From Bacillus timonensis (GTDB lineage: Bacteria > Bacillota > Bacilli > Bacillales > Bacillaceae_L), in contig NZ_SLUB01000004.1 of assembly GCF_004799755.1 (NCBI RefSeq), positions 62,001-126,000 of the forward strand: a stretch of 64,000 nt of DNA, in the 5' to 3' direction. The translations under genes were made by a program, and so were the position numbers. Below, in pieces: positions 1 through 14,502 of this stretch. The notes beneath the pieces were generated by a model that saw nothing but the letters and a program-made list of their open reading frames with translations, did not search any database and was not told the DNA's origin. Every line of letters begins with the position of its first letter. The first letter of the stretch is position 1.

Positions 1-317
1 GTATGACGGTTACTGATGAGAACAGTAAAGTTGCCGTTACTCATTTTAATGTTTTAGAGCGTTTTAAAGATTTTACCTTTATTGAATGTCAGCTTGAAAC
101 AGGAAGGACCCATCAAATTCGTGTTCATATGAAATATATAGGATATCCGTTAGCAGGTGATCCAAAGTATGGACCTAAGAAAACATTAGAACTTGACGGA
201 CAAGCTTTACATGCAGGACTACTGGGCTTTGTTCACCCAAGAACGAAAGAGTATCTTGAATTTGAAGCCCCACTACCTGCTTATTTTGAGGAACTTCTTG
301 AAAAACTTCGTCATTAA
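1..317 (+). CDS. RluD-family 23S rRNA pseudouridine synthase, C-terminal part (cut by window start)
   Basis: Only the last ~104 codons are present; the reading frame is open to the left edge (first full codon at base 3), so the true start and the catalytic Asp lie outside. The visible part carries the signature LETGRTHQIRVHM and the GDPKYG segment typical of the RluA/RluD family, which isomerises uridines in 23S rRNA. Its position directly before pyrR matches ylyB of B. subtilis, a RluD-like gene. Family assignment is firm; the exact target uridines cannot be read from this fragment. Confidence 0.9.
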   Translation, partial: MTVTDENSKVAVTHFNVLERFKDFTFIECQLETGRTHQIRVHMKYIGYPLAGDPKYGPKKTLELDGQALHAGLLGFVHPRTKEYLEFEAPLPAYFEELLEKLRH

Positions 318-337
318 AATTTTGTCACATAAAAGGA

Positions 338-366
338 TTGACAAAATTCGATACGAACATTAAAAT
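338..366 (+). promoter_or_regulatory. sigma-A promoter of the pyr operon
   Basis: A consensus -35 TTGACA (338-343) and a -10 TAAAAT (361-366) are separated by exactly 17 bases. Transcription would start near 373, giving a leader that contains the PyrR-binding loop and the first attenuator. It lies just after the stop codon of the rluD-type gene. Confidence 0.8.
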
Positions 367-395
367 TAACTTAATTAAATGAGCCCCTTTAAAAT

Positions 396-1092
<697 letters not shown>

Positions 1093-1119
1093 AACGAAAT
1101 GCGTAAGCTCCTTGTACAG

Positions 1120-1272
1120 AAACGAGAAAACTGGCCGACTAAAGGCGCCACATTCTGTGGCAACGTCGGCACTAGCACGTCCTGTGCGTCGAAGACTCCG
1201 ACAAAAGAAGCGTTCTTTGCTTCTGAAGGAGGAGTTGAAGTTTCTCGAGTTTCAAGGCGCTGAAGCTAGACA
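1120..1272 (-). repeat. A-type structured interspersed repeat, copy A1
   Basis: This non-coding block sits between the pyrR stop and the second PyrR loop. Its right end (..GGCGCTGAAGCTAGACA) is the reverse complement of the TGTCTAGCTCCAGGCGCC end of copies A3 and A4. It can fold: a closing stem (1120-1132 with 1239-1252, with small bulges), the shared module GCCGAC(1134-1139)/GTCGGC(1165-1170) around GCCAC-attct-GTGGC, a second hairpin GCAC-gtcct-GTGC (1175-1187), and a GAAGC/GCTTC hairpin near 1207-1223. The left boundary is uncertain. No ORF fits it. Confidence 0.6.
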
Positions 1273-1291
1273 AATAAATACCCTTTAATTG

Positions 1292-1383
1292 TAGTCCAGA
1301 GAGGCTAACAAAGGGGTTACATTCCTTCTCTACATGTAAGGATTTGTGTACCTCTTTGTGTAAAAAACACAAAGATTTTTTTG
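1292..1383 (+). promoter_or_regulatory. PyrR attenuator 2 (pyrR-pyrP spacer)
   Basis: The PyrR loop AGTCCAGAGAGGCT (about 1293-1306) is followed by a terminator with stem TCTTTGTGT (1353-1361) and ACACAAAGA (1367-1375) and a T-rich tail. It matches the second of the three attenuators known in the B. subtilis operon and would control pyrP and everything downstream. Repeat A1 lies immediately upstream. Confidence 0.88.
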
Positions 1384-1419
1384 TTTTGGGTATGTTAAAC
1401 ATGAGGAGGAAATAAGGTA

Positions 1420-2733
1420 ATGAAAGATAACCAAAAGGTTGTTTTAGGCATAAAAGAAAAACCATCAGCAGGTCTCTTCGCAATACTTAGCCTGCAACAT
1501 TTATTTGCAATGTTCGGTGCAACAATTCTGGTACCGTATCTAGTAGGAATTAGTCCTGGGGTTGCGCTAATCTCCAGTGGATTAGGTACACTCGCATTCT
1601 TACTTATCACAAAAGGTCAGGTTCCTGCATACTTAGGTTCGTCCTTTGCTTTCATCATCCCACTTCAAACGGCAATTGCAGCTGATGGTCCAGGCGCTGC
1701 AATGATGGCAAGTTTACTAGCTGGTTTAGTATATGGGGTTGTAGCACTCATCATTAAAGCAACAGGACATAAATGGCTAGTCAAAATACTGCCGCCTGTG
1801 GTTGTTGGTCCGGTCATTATTGTTATCGGATTAAGCCTAGCGGGAACAGCAGTAGGAATGGCAATGAATGATGCAAATGGCGCATACAGCCTACAGCATT
1901 TTTCAGTGGCATTAGTTACATTAGCAATCGTGATTATCGCAACCATCTTCTTTAAAGGTTTCCTAAATCTAATTCCGGTGTTAATCGGAATTATCGGTGG
2001 ATATGTATATGCACTGGCAATTGGATTAGTGGATTTTACAGCTGTCAAACAAGCGAAATTTATTGAAATGCCAGATTTTATTATCCCGTTTGTTTCATAC
2101 ACACCACATTTTTCGATGGACATGATTGCCTTAATCGTTCCAGTAGCGGTTGTGACCTTGTCCGAGCATATCGGACATCAAATGGTGTTAAGTAAAGTTG
2201 TTCAAAAAGATTTGATTAAACAGCCAGGATTACATCGCTCGATTATGGGAGATGGAGTTGCAACGATGATTGCATCACTTCTTGGTGGCCCACCAAACAC
2301 AACTTATGGGGAAAACATTGGCGTCCTTGCGATCACTCGTGTATTCAGTGTTTATGTAATCGGTGGTGCAGCAGTTGTCGCGATTTTCTTCGGATTCAGT
2401 GGAACAATCAATGCGTTAATCAGTTCGATTCCAACTCCGGTCATGGGCGGAATTTCCATCCTGTTATTCGGAATCATCGCTTCCTCAGGTTTACGGATGT
2501 TAGTGGATAGCAAGGTAGATCTTAGTGAAAACAGAAACTTAGTTATTTCTTCAGTCATCCTTGTTGTTGGAATTGGCGGAGCCTTCATTAGAGTGTTAGG
2601 TTTTGAAATTCACGGTATGGCATTGGCTGCCATCATTGGTGTGTTACTAAACATCGTTCTTCCTGGTGGAAAAGTGAAGGAAGATGAAGATATTTATGAG
2701 ACTCATCTTGAGGATGATGACTCTGTTGCATAG
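1420..2733 (+). CDS. pyrP: Uracil permease (NCS2 family)
   Basis: 437 residues of alternating hydrophobic segments, consistent with the 12-14 membrane spans of the NCS2/UraA family. The N-terminal region SLQHLFAMFGATILVPYLVG is the classic opening of UraA/PyrP proteins, and the later VTLSEHIGHQ segment carries the conserved glutamate used in uracil binding. It imports uracil by proton symport and sits between attenuators 2 and 3, so uptake is tuned with synthesis. Start ATG with AGGAGG at about 1402-1407. Confidence 0.95.
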   Translation: MKDNQKVVLGIKEKPSAGLFAILSLQHLFAMFGATILVPYLVGISPGVALISSGLGTLAFLLITKGQVPAYLGSSFAFIIPLQTAIAADGPGAAMMASLLAGLVYGVVALIIKATGHKWLVKILPPVVVGPVIIVIGLSLAGTAVGMAMNDANGAYSLQHFSVALVTLAIVIIATIFFKGFLNLIPVLIGIIGGYVYALAIGLVDFTAVKQAKFIEMPDFIIPFVSYTPHFSMDMIALIVPVAVVTLSEHIGHQMVLSKVVQKDLIKQPGLHRSIMGDGVATMIASLLGGPPNTTYGENIGVLAITRVFSVYVIGGAAVVAIFFGFSGTINALISSIPTPVMGGISILLFGIIASSGLRMLVDSKVDLSENRNLVISSVILVVGIGGAFIRVLGFEIHGMALAAIIGVLLNIVLPGGKVKEDEDIYETHLEDDDSVA

Positions 2734-2751
2734 TGCAACACCTTTTAAAAT

Positions 2752-2872
2752 AACCCAGAGAGGTTATTAAGGGTGTCAGGTTTTGCGAAGGAGGGGTATA
2801 ATTTTCTTTACCCTTTTTTAACCAAAATCAGATTTCATACACCCTTACCAGATATAGGTAAGGGTGTTTTTT
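2752..2872 (+). promoter_or_regulatory. PyrR attenuator 3 (pyrP-pyrB spacer)
   Basis: The PyrR loop AACCCAGAGAGGTT (2752-2765) precedes a strong terminator with stem CACCCTTACC (2840-2849) and GGTAAGGGTG (2857-2866) followed by six T. This third switch governs pyrB to pyrE. Confidence 0.88.
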
Positions 2873-2889
2873 ATAGACATTAGACTTAA

Positions 2890-5086
<2,197 letters not shown>

Positions 5087-5090
<4 letters not shown>

Positions 5091-6187
5091 AGCGACAACT
5101 AATCTTAGAAGACGGGACCATTATGGTTGGAGAGGGATTTGGAAGTGAGGAAGACACATTCGGAGAGGTTGTTTTCAATACTGGCATGACTGGGTATCAA
5201 GAAATTCTATCTGACCCGTCCTATTGTGGACAAATTGTAACCTTAACCTATCCGTTGATTGGAAACTATGGCATAAATCGGGATGATTTTGAATCAATCC
5301 ATCCAGCAATAAACGGTTTTATCGTAAATGAAGTGTGTGACCACCCGTCAAATTTTAGGAGTCAATTTAGTCTAGACGATTATTTTAAATTAAAAAACAT
5401 TCCAGGTCTTTCTGGAATTGATACAAGAAAACTGACCAGAATCATCCGTCAATATGGAACATTAAAGGGTTCTATTTGTGGAATGGATGTCGATGTGAAT
5501 GAAGTTATCAACCAATTAAAAGATAAAACATTACCTGCTGACCAAGTGAAACAGGTTTCTACAAAAGGATCTTATCCTAGTCCAGGTAGAGGACAGCGTG
5601 TTGTATTAGTTGATTTCGGAATGAAGCATGGAATTTTACGAGAATTAAATAATCGCGATTGTGATGTCATTGTCGTTCCTTATAATGTATCAGCAGAAGA
5701 AATTCTTCGCTTAAATCCTGATGGAATCATGTTATCTAACGGCCCTGGGGATCCGAAAGATGTCCCTGAAGCAATTACGATGATAAATGAGGTTTTAGGT
5801 AAGGTTCCTCTCTTTGGGATTTGTTTAGGACATCAATTATTCGCGTTAGCATGTGGAGCAGACACTGAAAAAATGAAATTTGGACATAGAGGTTCTAACC
5901 ATCCAGTAAAGCACCTAGCTTCGGGCAAGGTTGCCATTACCTCTCAGAACCATGGATATACAGTTAAAGAAGAATCATTAGCAACGACTAGACTTGAAGT
6001 AACACATCTAGCACTTAATGATGGAACTGTGGAAGGACTGCGTCATTTGGATTATCCTGCTTTTACAGTTCAGTATCACCCTGAGGCTTCTCCGGGACCA
6101 GAGGATGCAAATAGCTTATTTAACGACTTTTTACAGATGATTGAAAACTTCAAGAAAGAAGGCGAAGAGCTATGCCAAAACGTTTAG
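5087..6187 (+). CDS. pyrAA: Carbamoyl-phosphate synthase, pyrimidine-specific, small (glutaminase) chain
   Basis: 366 residues. The class I glutamine amidotransferase triad is visible: C246 in GICLGHQ, and H331 and E333 in [12 protein letters not shown]. It releases ammonia from glutamine for the large chain. An upstream in-frame ATG at 5027 lies inside pyrC and would add 20 residues foreign to the family; the ATG at 5087 overlaps the pyrC stop as ATGA and is preferred. Synonym carA. Confidence 0.95.
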
Positions 6188-9100
6188 ACATTAACTCCAT
6201 ATTAGTAATCGGTTCAGGTCCAATCATCATTGGCCAAGCAGCAGAATTTGATTATGCAGGAACACAAGCCTGCTTAGCACTTAGGGAAGAAGGCTATAAA
6301 GTTATCTTAGTTAACTCAAACCCTGCAACGATCATGACAGACGTTGAAATTGCAGATAAGGTTTATATAGAGCCATTAACTTTAGAATTTGTAAGTAAAA
6401 TTATTCGAAAAGAAAGACCAGATGCAATCCTACCCACACTAGGAGGGCAAACGGGTTTAAATATGGCTGTAGAGCTTTCAAAATCAGGCGTACTCGAAGA
6501 ATGTGGGGTAGAAATTTTAGGAACGACACTTACAGCAATTGAGCAAGCTGAAGATCGTGATTTATTCCGTAGTTTAATGAATGAACTTAATGAGCCAGTC
6601 CCAGATAGTGACATCATCCATAATTTAGAAGAGGCATATGGGTTTGTTGAACAAGTTGGCTACCCTGTGATTGTAAGACCAGCCTTCACATTAGGAGGTA
6701 CTGGCGGCGGAATTTGTAATAACGAAGAAGAATTGATTGAAATTGTCTCAAGTGGTTTGAAAAATAGTCCAGTGACCCAATGTCTTTTAGAAAAAAGCAT
6801 TGCAGGCTATAAAGAAATTGAATATGAAGTAATGCGGGACTCGGCTGATACTGCGATCGTTGTTTGTAATATGGAAAACATCGACCCGGTTGGTATTCAT
6901 ACTGGTGATTCAATTGTTGTCGCACCAAGTCAAACATTGAGTGACCGTGAGTATCAGCTTTTAAGAAATACATCTTTAAAAATCATTCGTGCATTGGGTA
7001 TTGAAGGGGGATGTAATGTGCAGTTAGCCCTTGATCCTCACAGCTTTAATTACTATATTATCGAGGTAAATCCGCGTGTAAGCCGTTCTTCGGCTTTAGC
7101 TTCTAAAGCAACTGGTTATCCGATTGCAAAGCTTGCGGCAAAAATTGCAGTAGGGTTAACACTCGATGAAATGATTAACCCAGTTACGGGAAAAACATAT
7201 GCTTCTTTCGAGCCAGCATTAGACTATATCGTTACAAAGATTCCGCGTTGGCCATTTGATAAGTTCGAGTCTGCAAATCGAAGACTAGGGACACAAATGA
7301 AGGCTACTGGTGAAGTTATGGCGATTGGAAGAAATTTTGAAGAATCCATTTTAAAAGCCGTGCGTTCTCTTGAAGCGGGCGTGTACCATGTAGAACTTGA
7401 AGATGCAACAAATGCTGATATAGCTACGATTGAAAAACGAATTCGCAAAGCGGGAGATGAACGACTATTCTATCTTGCAGAGGCTATTAGACGAGGCATC
7501 ACGATCCAGCAAATTCATGAATGGTGTGAAATTGATTTATTCTTCCTGCAAAAGTTTGAAAATATGATTAAGCTTGGAGACACTTTACGCCAAAATGTTG
7601 GTGATCTCGAAACATTAAAACTTGCGAAAAAGAGAGGCTTTGCTGATGCAATAATTGCAAAGCTTTGGAATACGACGGAAATAGAAATTTACGAAACCCG
7701 TAAACAAGAAGGAATCCTCCCGGTTTATAAAATGGTAGATACATGTGCAGCAGAGTTTGAATCTGCAACACCTTATTATTACGGAACTTATGCAGAAGAA
7801 AATGAGTCAATTGTAACAGAACGCAAAAGTGTCATCGTTCTTGGTTCTGGACCAATTCGGATTGGTCAAGGTGTGGAGTTTGATTATGCAACAGTTCACT
7901 CAGTTTGGGCAATTAATCAAGCGGGATATGAAGCAATCATTATTAACAACAACCCTGAAACAGTATCAACGGATTTCAGTATTTCAGATAAGCTTTATTT
8001 TGAGCCACTCACAATCGAAGATGTCATGCACATCGTAGACCTTGAACAACCAGAAGGTGTAGTTGTCCAGTTTGGCGGTCAAACGGCTATCAATCTAGCA
8101 AGTGCATTAGCAGAACGGGGCGTTAAAATTTTAGGTACATCATTGGAAGACTTAGACCGAGCAGAAAACAGGGATAAATTTGAGCAAACGGTTATTTCAC
8201 TTGGGATTCCGCAGCCAAAAGGAAAAACTGCAACATCAGTAGAAGAAGCAGTCGTGATTGCTGAAAATATCGGATACCCTGTACTTGTAAGACCGTCATA
8301 TGTTTTAGGTGGAAGAGCAATGGAGATTGTCTATCAAACAGAAGAGCTCCTTCACTATATGGAAAATGCGGTGAAAATTAATCCGCAGCATCCGGTTCTT
8401 ATTGATCGCTATTTGACGGGTAAAGAAATCGAAGTGGATGCAATTTCTGATGGGGAAACCGTTTATATTCCAGGAATCATGGAGCATATCGAACGTGCTG
8501 GAGTCCACTCGGGTGATTCTATTGCTGTGTATCCTCCTCAAACATTATCAGAGCCTGTAAAACAACAAATCATTGACCATACTATCGCACTTGCAAAAGG
8601 TTTAAATATTATCGGTCTATTAAATATTCAATTTGTAGTTTATAACGAGGAAGTATTCGTCATCGAGGTAAACCCAAGATCAAGCCGTACAGTCCCGTTT
8701 TTAAGTAAAATTACTGGCGTACCAATGGCAAATATCGCAACAAAGGTTATTCTCGGCAACTCCTTACCTTCATTAGGATACAAAACAGGATTACACCCTG
8801 AAAGTGAGGGAGTGTACGTAAAAGTTCCTGTCTTCTCATTTGCGAAGCTTCGCAATGTGGACATTTCCCTTGGTCCTGAAATGAAATCAACCGGGGAAGT
8901 AATGGGTAAAGATTATACGTTAGAAAAAGCACTATATAAAGGGTTAGTAGCTTCAGGCATCACGATTCCAACATACGGTTCTGTGTTACTGACGGTAGCA
9001 GATAAAGACAAGGAAGAAGCCCTTGAAATAGCAAAACGATTCCATATGATTGGTTATCAACTTCTAGCAACAAGTGGTACTGCTAGCTATATACAAAAGG

Positions 9101-9380
9101 CAAATATCCCAGTAACAGTTGTTAATAAAATTGGTTCAGAAAAACCAAATTTAATTGATGTTATCCGACAAGGAAAAGCGCAATTCGTCATTAATACCTT
9201 AACAAAAGGAAAGCAGCCTGCAAGAGATGGCTTTAGAATTCGTCGTGAAACCGTTGAAAATGGAGTTGCATGCTTAACATCATTAGATACAGCAAAAGCA
9301 ATTGTGAAGGTGTTGGAATCAATGACATTTTCAAGCGAATCCATGGGTTCTCACGTGCAAAAGCGTGAGGTGGTACACTC

Positions 9381-9384
<4 letters not shown>
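6172..9384 (+). CDS. pyrAB: Carbamoyl-phosphate synthase, pyrimidine-specific, large chain
   Basis: 1070 residues with the duplicated ATP-grasp architecture: two homologous halves each begin with a glycine-rich IGSGPI/LGSGPI segment (near residues 13 and 560), and a C-terminal MGS-like allosteric domain follows. It makes carbamoyl phosphate from bicarbonate, ammonia and two ATP. The start overlaps the end of pyrAA by 16 bases. Length matches the family. Synonym carB. Confidence 0.96.
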
Positions 9385-11067
<1,683 letters not shown>

Positions 11068-11068
<1 letters not shown>

Positions 11069-11784
11069 TGAATCGTCCCCTCATAATCGCTCTTGATTTT
11101 CCAAGCCTAACAGTTGCGAAACATTTTCTAGCAGACTTTCAAGAAGAACAGCTTTTCGTGAAGGTTGGAATGGAATTATATTATCAAGAAGGCCCATCAG
11201 TCATTCATTTTTTAAAAGAGCAAGGCCACTCTGTTTTCTTAGATTTAAAGCTTCATGATATCCCCAATACGGTATATTCAAGCATGAAGCGTCTTGCTGG
11301 ACTTGGTGTTGACCTAGTCAATGTGCATGCGGCAGGCGGAAAGAAGATGATGGAAGCAGCTAGAGAAGGACTTGAAGCGGGAACATCCATCGGGCGATCA
11401 AGACCTAAGTGTATTGCCGTCACTCAACTTACAAGTACAACTGAAGACGTAATGAGAAACGAAATATTAATAGAACGTAATCTACTAGATGTAGTTGTTG
11501 AATATGCCACATTAACGAAAAAAAGCGGATTAGATGGAGTTGTCTGCTCGTCTCTTGAAGTTCCAGTCATTAACAACCATCTAGGAAACGAATTTATGAC
11601 AGTCACTCCAGGAATTCGTCAGGCTTCTGATGAAGTTGGTGATCAAGCACGGGTTGTTACACCCGAAAAGGCACGAGAATTAGGATCTTCTGCGATAGTT
11701 GTCGGCCGTTCGATCACAAGAGCGAATAACCCATTACAAACATACAAACAAATGAAAGCAGCATGGGAAGGGGTACAAGTATGA
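11068..11784 (+). CDS. pyrF: Orotidine 5'-phosphate decarboxylase
   Basis: 238 residues. The catalytic D59-L-K61-L-H-D64 motif ([10 protein letters not shown]) is intact, and the GIRQ phosphate-binding segment lies in TPGIRQASD. Converts OMP to UMP. A longer reading frame begins at 11044, but GGAAGGAG at 11050-11057 points to the ATG at 11068. Confidence 0.95.
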
Positions 11785-12413
11785 ATAAAGAAATTGCTGG
11801 ACATTTATTAGAGATTGGTGCTGTATTTTTACAGCCAAATGAACCATTTACGTGGTCTTCAGGATTGAAATCTCCTATTTATTGCGACAATCGTATGACC
11901 CTTTCATTTCCACATGTTCGTAAAGAAATAGCAAAGGGACTATCCGAATTGATTCAAACTCACTATCCAGATGTGGAAGTAATAGCAGGAACAGCAACAG
12001 CAGGAATTCCTCACGCAGCCTGGGTAAGTGATTTGTTACAATTACCGATGTGTTATGTTCGCAGTAAAGCAAAAGCACATGGCAAAGGAAATCAAATTGA
12101 AGGCAAGGTAATGAAGGGACACAAAGTAGTGGTGATTGAAGACCTTATTTCAACTGGTGGTAGTGCGATTACTGCAGCTGAAGCCCTTCGTGAAGCAGGA
12201 TGTGAAGTAGCAGGTATTGTGGCAATTTTCTCATATCAGCTTCAAGCAGCTGCAGATCGTTTACAAGCAGCAAAACTTAGTGCACATACACTAACAGATT
12301 ATCCTACATTAATCGAAGTAGCTTTAGAAAAAAATGTCGTAACTGAAAATGATATCGATAGTCTTCAAAGCTGGAGAGAAAACCCAGCTGAATGGAATAC
12401 AAGTAAAGCGTAA
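11781..12413 (+). CDS. pyrE: Orotate phosphoribosyltransferase
   Basis: 210 residues. The PRPP-binding loop [14 protein letters not shown] is near residues 117-130. Makes OMP from orotate and PRPP, the step before PyrF. The ATG at 11781 overlaps the pyrF stop (ATGA); the in-frame ATG at 11763 lacks support. Last gene of the operon, closed by the terminator that follows. Confidence 0.95.
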   Translation: MNKEIAGHLLEIGAVFLQPNEPFTWSSGLKSPIYCDNRMTLSFPHVRKEIAKGLSELIQTHYPDVEVIAGTATAGIPHAAWVSDLLQLPMCYVRSKAKAHGKGNQIEGKVMKGHKVVVIEDLISTGGSAITAAEALREAGCEVAGIVAIFSYQLQAAADRLQAAKLSAHTLTDYPTLIEVALEKNVVTENDIDSLQSWRENPAEWNTSKA

Positions 12414-12417
12414 AAAG

Positions 12418-12445
12418 AACCCTAGGAATTCGTTCCTAGGGTTTT
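12418..12445. terminator. Bidirectional terminator between pyrE and rqcH
   Basis: An 11-bp stem AACCCTAGGAA (12418-12428) with TTCCTAGGGTT (12433-12443) has a T tract on the + strand and a TTCTTTTT tract on the - strand, so it can end both the pyr operon and the convergent rqcH transcript. The hairpin overlaps the last codons of rqcH. Confidence 0.85.
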
Positions 12446-14148
12446 CTAAGTTTTAGTATTACATCCTCTTCTGGTGTTATATATACAGTTTGTTGATTGT
12501 CATAGATTACATAACCTGGCTTTGAACCATTTGGTTTTTTGACATGACGAACCAATGTGTAATCGACTGGTACGGAGGATGAGTTTTTGGCCTTGCTGAA
12601 ATATGCGGCAATGGTTGCAGCCTCAAGGATCGTTTCATTTGTTGGTTGCTTACTTCTAATAATGACATGTGAACCTGGAATGTCTTTCGTATGAAGCCAA
12701 ATATCATCTCTAGCTGCTAATTTATTCGTTAAATAATCATTTTGTTTATTATTTTTACCAACGAGGATATCAGTCCCATCACTCGCTTGATAATGCTCAA
12801 TGGACGGTTTCGTCGGCTTTATTTTTTTATGCCCTTTTTGTTGTTTGTTTTTAAGGTAGCCTTCCTCCATAAGTTCCTCACGAATTTCTTGTAAGTCCTT
12901 TGGTGCAGCAGATTCGATTTGTTGTAACAGAGAATCAAAATAGGCAATTTCTTCGTTTGCTTTTTCTATTTCATGCATGACATACGCAACAGCATTCTTT
13001 GCCTTCTGGTACTTTGAAAAATAGCTCTGAGCATTTTCAGATGGCGTTTTTTGCGGGCTTATAGGAATTGTTACCATCTCATTGTCTTCGGAATAGTAAT
13101 TTAACACCTTTGCTTCCTTATCACCGCGGGAAATTGCATACATATTGGCGGTCAATAGCTCGCCAAATAGTTTATATTTTTCAGCTTTTTCGGATTCCAC
13201 TAAGGTTGCTTCAAGCTTTTTAATCTTCTTTTCATTTTTCGATTTTTCATTCGCGATAAACCGTTCCAAATCGTTTCCTTGCTGCTTAACCCTATCCCGT
13301 TCTGCTTTTCCAAAATAATAACGATCAAGCATTTCACTAATTGAAGCGAATTCTCTTGCCTCACCGCCAATATGCTGTAAAGGAAGGATATAGAAAAAGT
13401 CCTTCTGCCCTTTTGTAATGATTTGTGGTGTGATTTGATGTTGCTTTAAGGCATCAATCATCGATAAAAATGGTCCAGCCAATGTTTTCCGGTTGGCTAT
13501 TCCAGCTCGATATACAACTTCCTTGGCAAATAGCGGAGAAATGCCAGAAAACTTATTTACAATTTGCTGATCTAATTTACCAGCATTAAAATCGATTTTT
13601 GCCAAAAATAATTCTTCGTCGACTGTAAAAGGATCCGTCTTTTCTTGGGCTGGTGGTGCGACATATGTATAGCCTGGTAACACAGTGCGGTGTCGATTGA
13701 CCGCTGGGGAGACGTGCTTAATACTATCTAAAATGGTTTGCTTTTGGGCATCAACAAGAATGATATTGCTATGTCTGCCCATAATTTCAATGATAAGTTG
13801 TTTTAATGAAACATCACCAAGTTCATTTCGACCCTTCATATCAAAGATGATAATCCTGTCCATGTCTACCTGACGAATATTTTCGATGATGCTGCCTTCA
13901 AGATGTTTGCGCAGTAGCATACAGAACATCGGTGGTTCATGTGGATTATCATATAATTCATTTGTCACATGAATACGGGCATAGCTTGGGTGAGCTGAAA
14001 GCAATAGCTTTTGATTCCTGCCATTTGAACGAACCTGAAATATTAATTCATTTTTATATGGTTGATAAATTTTTGAAATTCTTCCGTTTTCTAGTGTTTG
14101 TTGTAATTCATTCACGATTTGTTTAGTGAATATCCCATCGAATGTCAT
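12436..14148 (-). CDS. rqcH: RqcH, ribosome quality-control NFACT protein (YloA/FbpA)
   Basis: 570 residues. The order NFACT-N domain, helical and coiled-coil middle (about residues 290-430) and C-terminal NFACT-R domain is clear; the last holds the [18 protein letters not shown] signature. RqcH binds stalled 50S subunits and recruits tRNA-Ala to add C-terminal alanine tails; it was earlier called fibronectin-binding protein FbpA. GAGGAA precedes the start on the - strand. Convergent with pyrE, divergent from yloB. Confidence 0.93.
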   Translation of the reverse strand: MTFDGIFTKQIVNELQQTLENGRISKIYQPYKNELIFQVRSNGRNQKLLLSAHPSYARIHVTNELYDNPHEPPMFCMLLRKHLEGSIIENIRQVDMDRIIIFDMKGRNELGDVSLKQLIIEIMGRHSNIILVDAQKQTILDSIKHVSPAVNRHRTVLPGYTYVAPPAQEKTDPFTVDEELFLAKIDFNAGKLDQQIVNKFSGISPLFAKEVVYRAGIANRKTLAGPFLSMIDALKQHQITPQIITKGQKDFFYILPLQHIGGEAREFASISEMLDRYYFGKAERDRVKQQGNDLERFIANEKSKNEKKIKKLEATLVESEKAEKYKLFGELLTANMYAISRGDKEAKVLNYYSEDNEMVTIPISPQKTPSENAQSYFSKYQKAKNAVAYVMHEIEKANEEIAYFDSLLQQIESAAPKDLQEIREELMEEGYLKNKQQKGHKKIKPTKPSIEHYQASDGTDILVGKNNKQNDYLTNKLAARDDIWLHTKDIPGSHVIIRSKQPTNETILEAATIAAYFSKAKNSSSVPVDYTLVRHVKKPNGSKPGYVIYDNQQTVYITPEEDVILKLRKP

Positions 14149-14235
14149 ATCAATTTCCTCTTTTCTATATCAATAGAAGGAAGGCCTTCTACATCTCTTC
14201 AAACAATTGTACCAACAAAAAGGTGACTTAGAAAA

Positions 14236-14264
14236 AGTATAGCATTTTTTTGGACGAGACTGAA
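14236..14264 (-). promoter_or_regulatory. Probable promoter of rqcH
   Basis: Read on the - strand, an extended -10 TGCTATACT (TATACT at 14241-14236) lies 17 bases after a poor -35 TTCAGT (14264-14259). The extended TGn element may compensate for the weak -35. Confidence 0.4.
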
Positions 14265-14280
14265 TAAGCTTTCATAGATA

Positions 14281-14473
14281 GAACATTAATCATCAGAAGT
14301 TTCCACTTCTAATGATTAAGTTCAAGCCTCCGGCGGATGCTACGATTTTTCAAAGGAAATTTTTCGATCGTAAGACCAAAGACTAGGAACGCCACTTCCT
14401 GTGGCAACGTCTTTGTGACCCACATCGTGTGGGCCTAAAAAAATCGGGCGGCAAATACGCCAAGGCGCATTTG
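14281..14473 (+). repeat. B-type structured interspersed repeat, copy B1
   Basis: The block begins with a hairpin (14281-14300 with 14305-14323, one bulge, one mismatch, loop TTCC). A 147-base body from CCTCCGGCGG (14327) follows and is largely the same as in copy B2. In the body: stem CGATTTTT (14343-14350) with AAAAATCG (14439-14446), the module CAAAGAC(14377-14383)/GTCTTTG(14409-14415) around GCCAC-ttcct-GTGGC, a CCCAC/GTGGG hairpin (14419-14433), and a terminal hairpin CAAATACGCC/GGCGCATTTG (14452-14473). It fills most of the 354-base rqcH-yloB spacer and ends 29 bases before the yloB start. Confidence 0.65.
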
Positions 14474-14502
14474 ATTTATTGTGAGGGGTGTGTAAAAGAC
14501 GG

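Noticed and set aside
1665-2123. 152-codon ORF antisense to pyrP
   Set aside because: Shadow of the hydrophobic pyrP coding sequence, with no independent signals.
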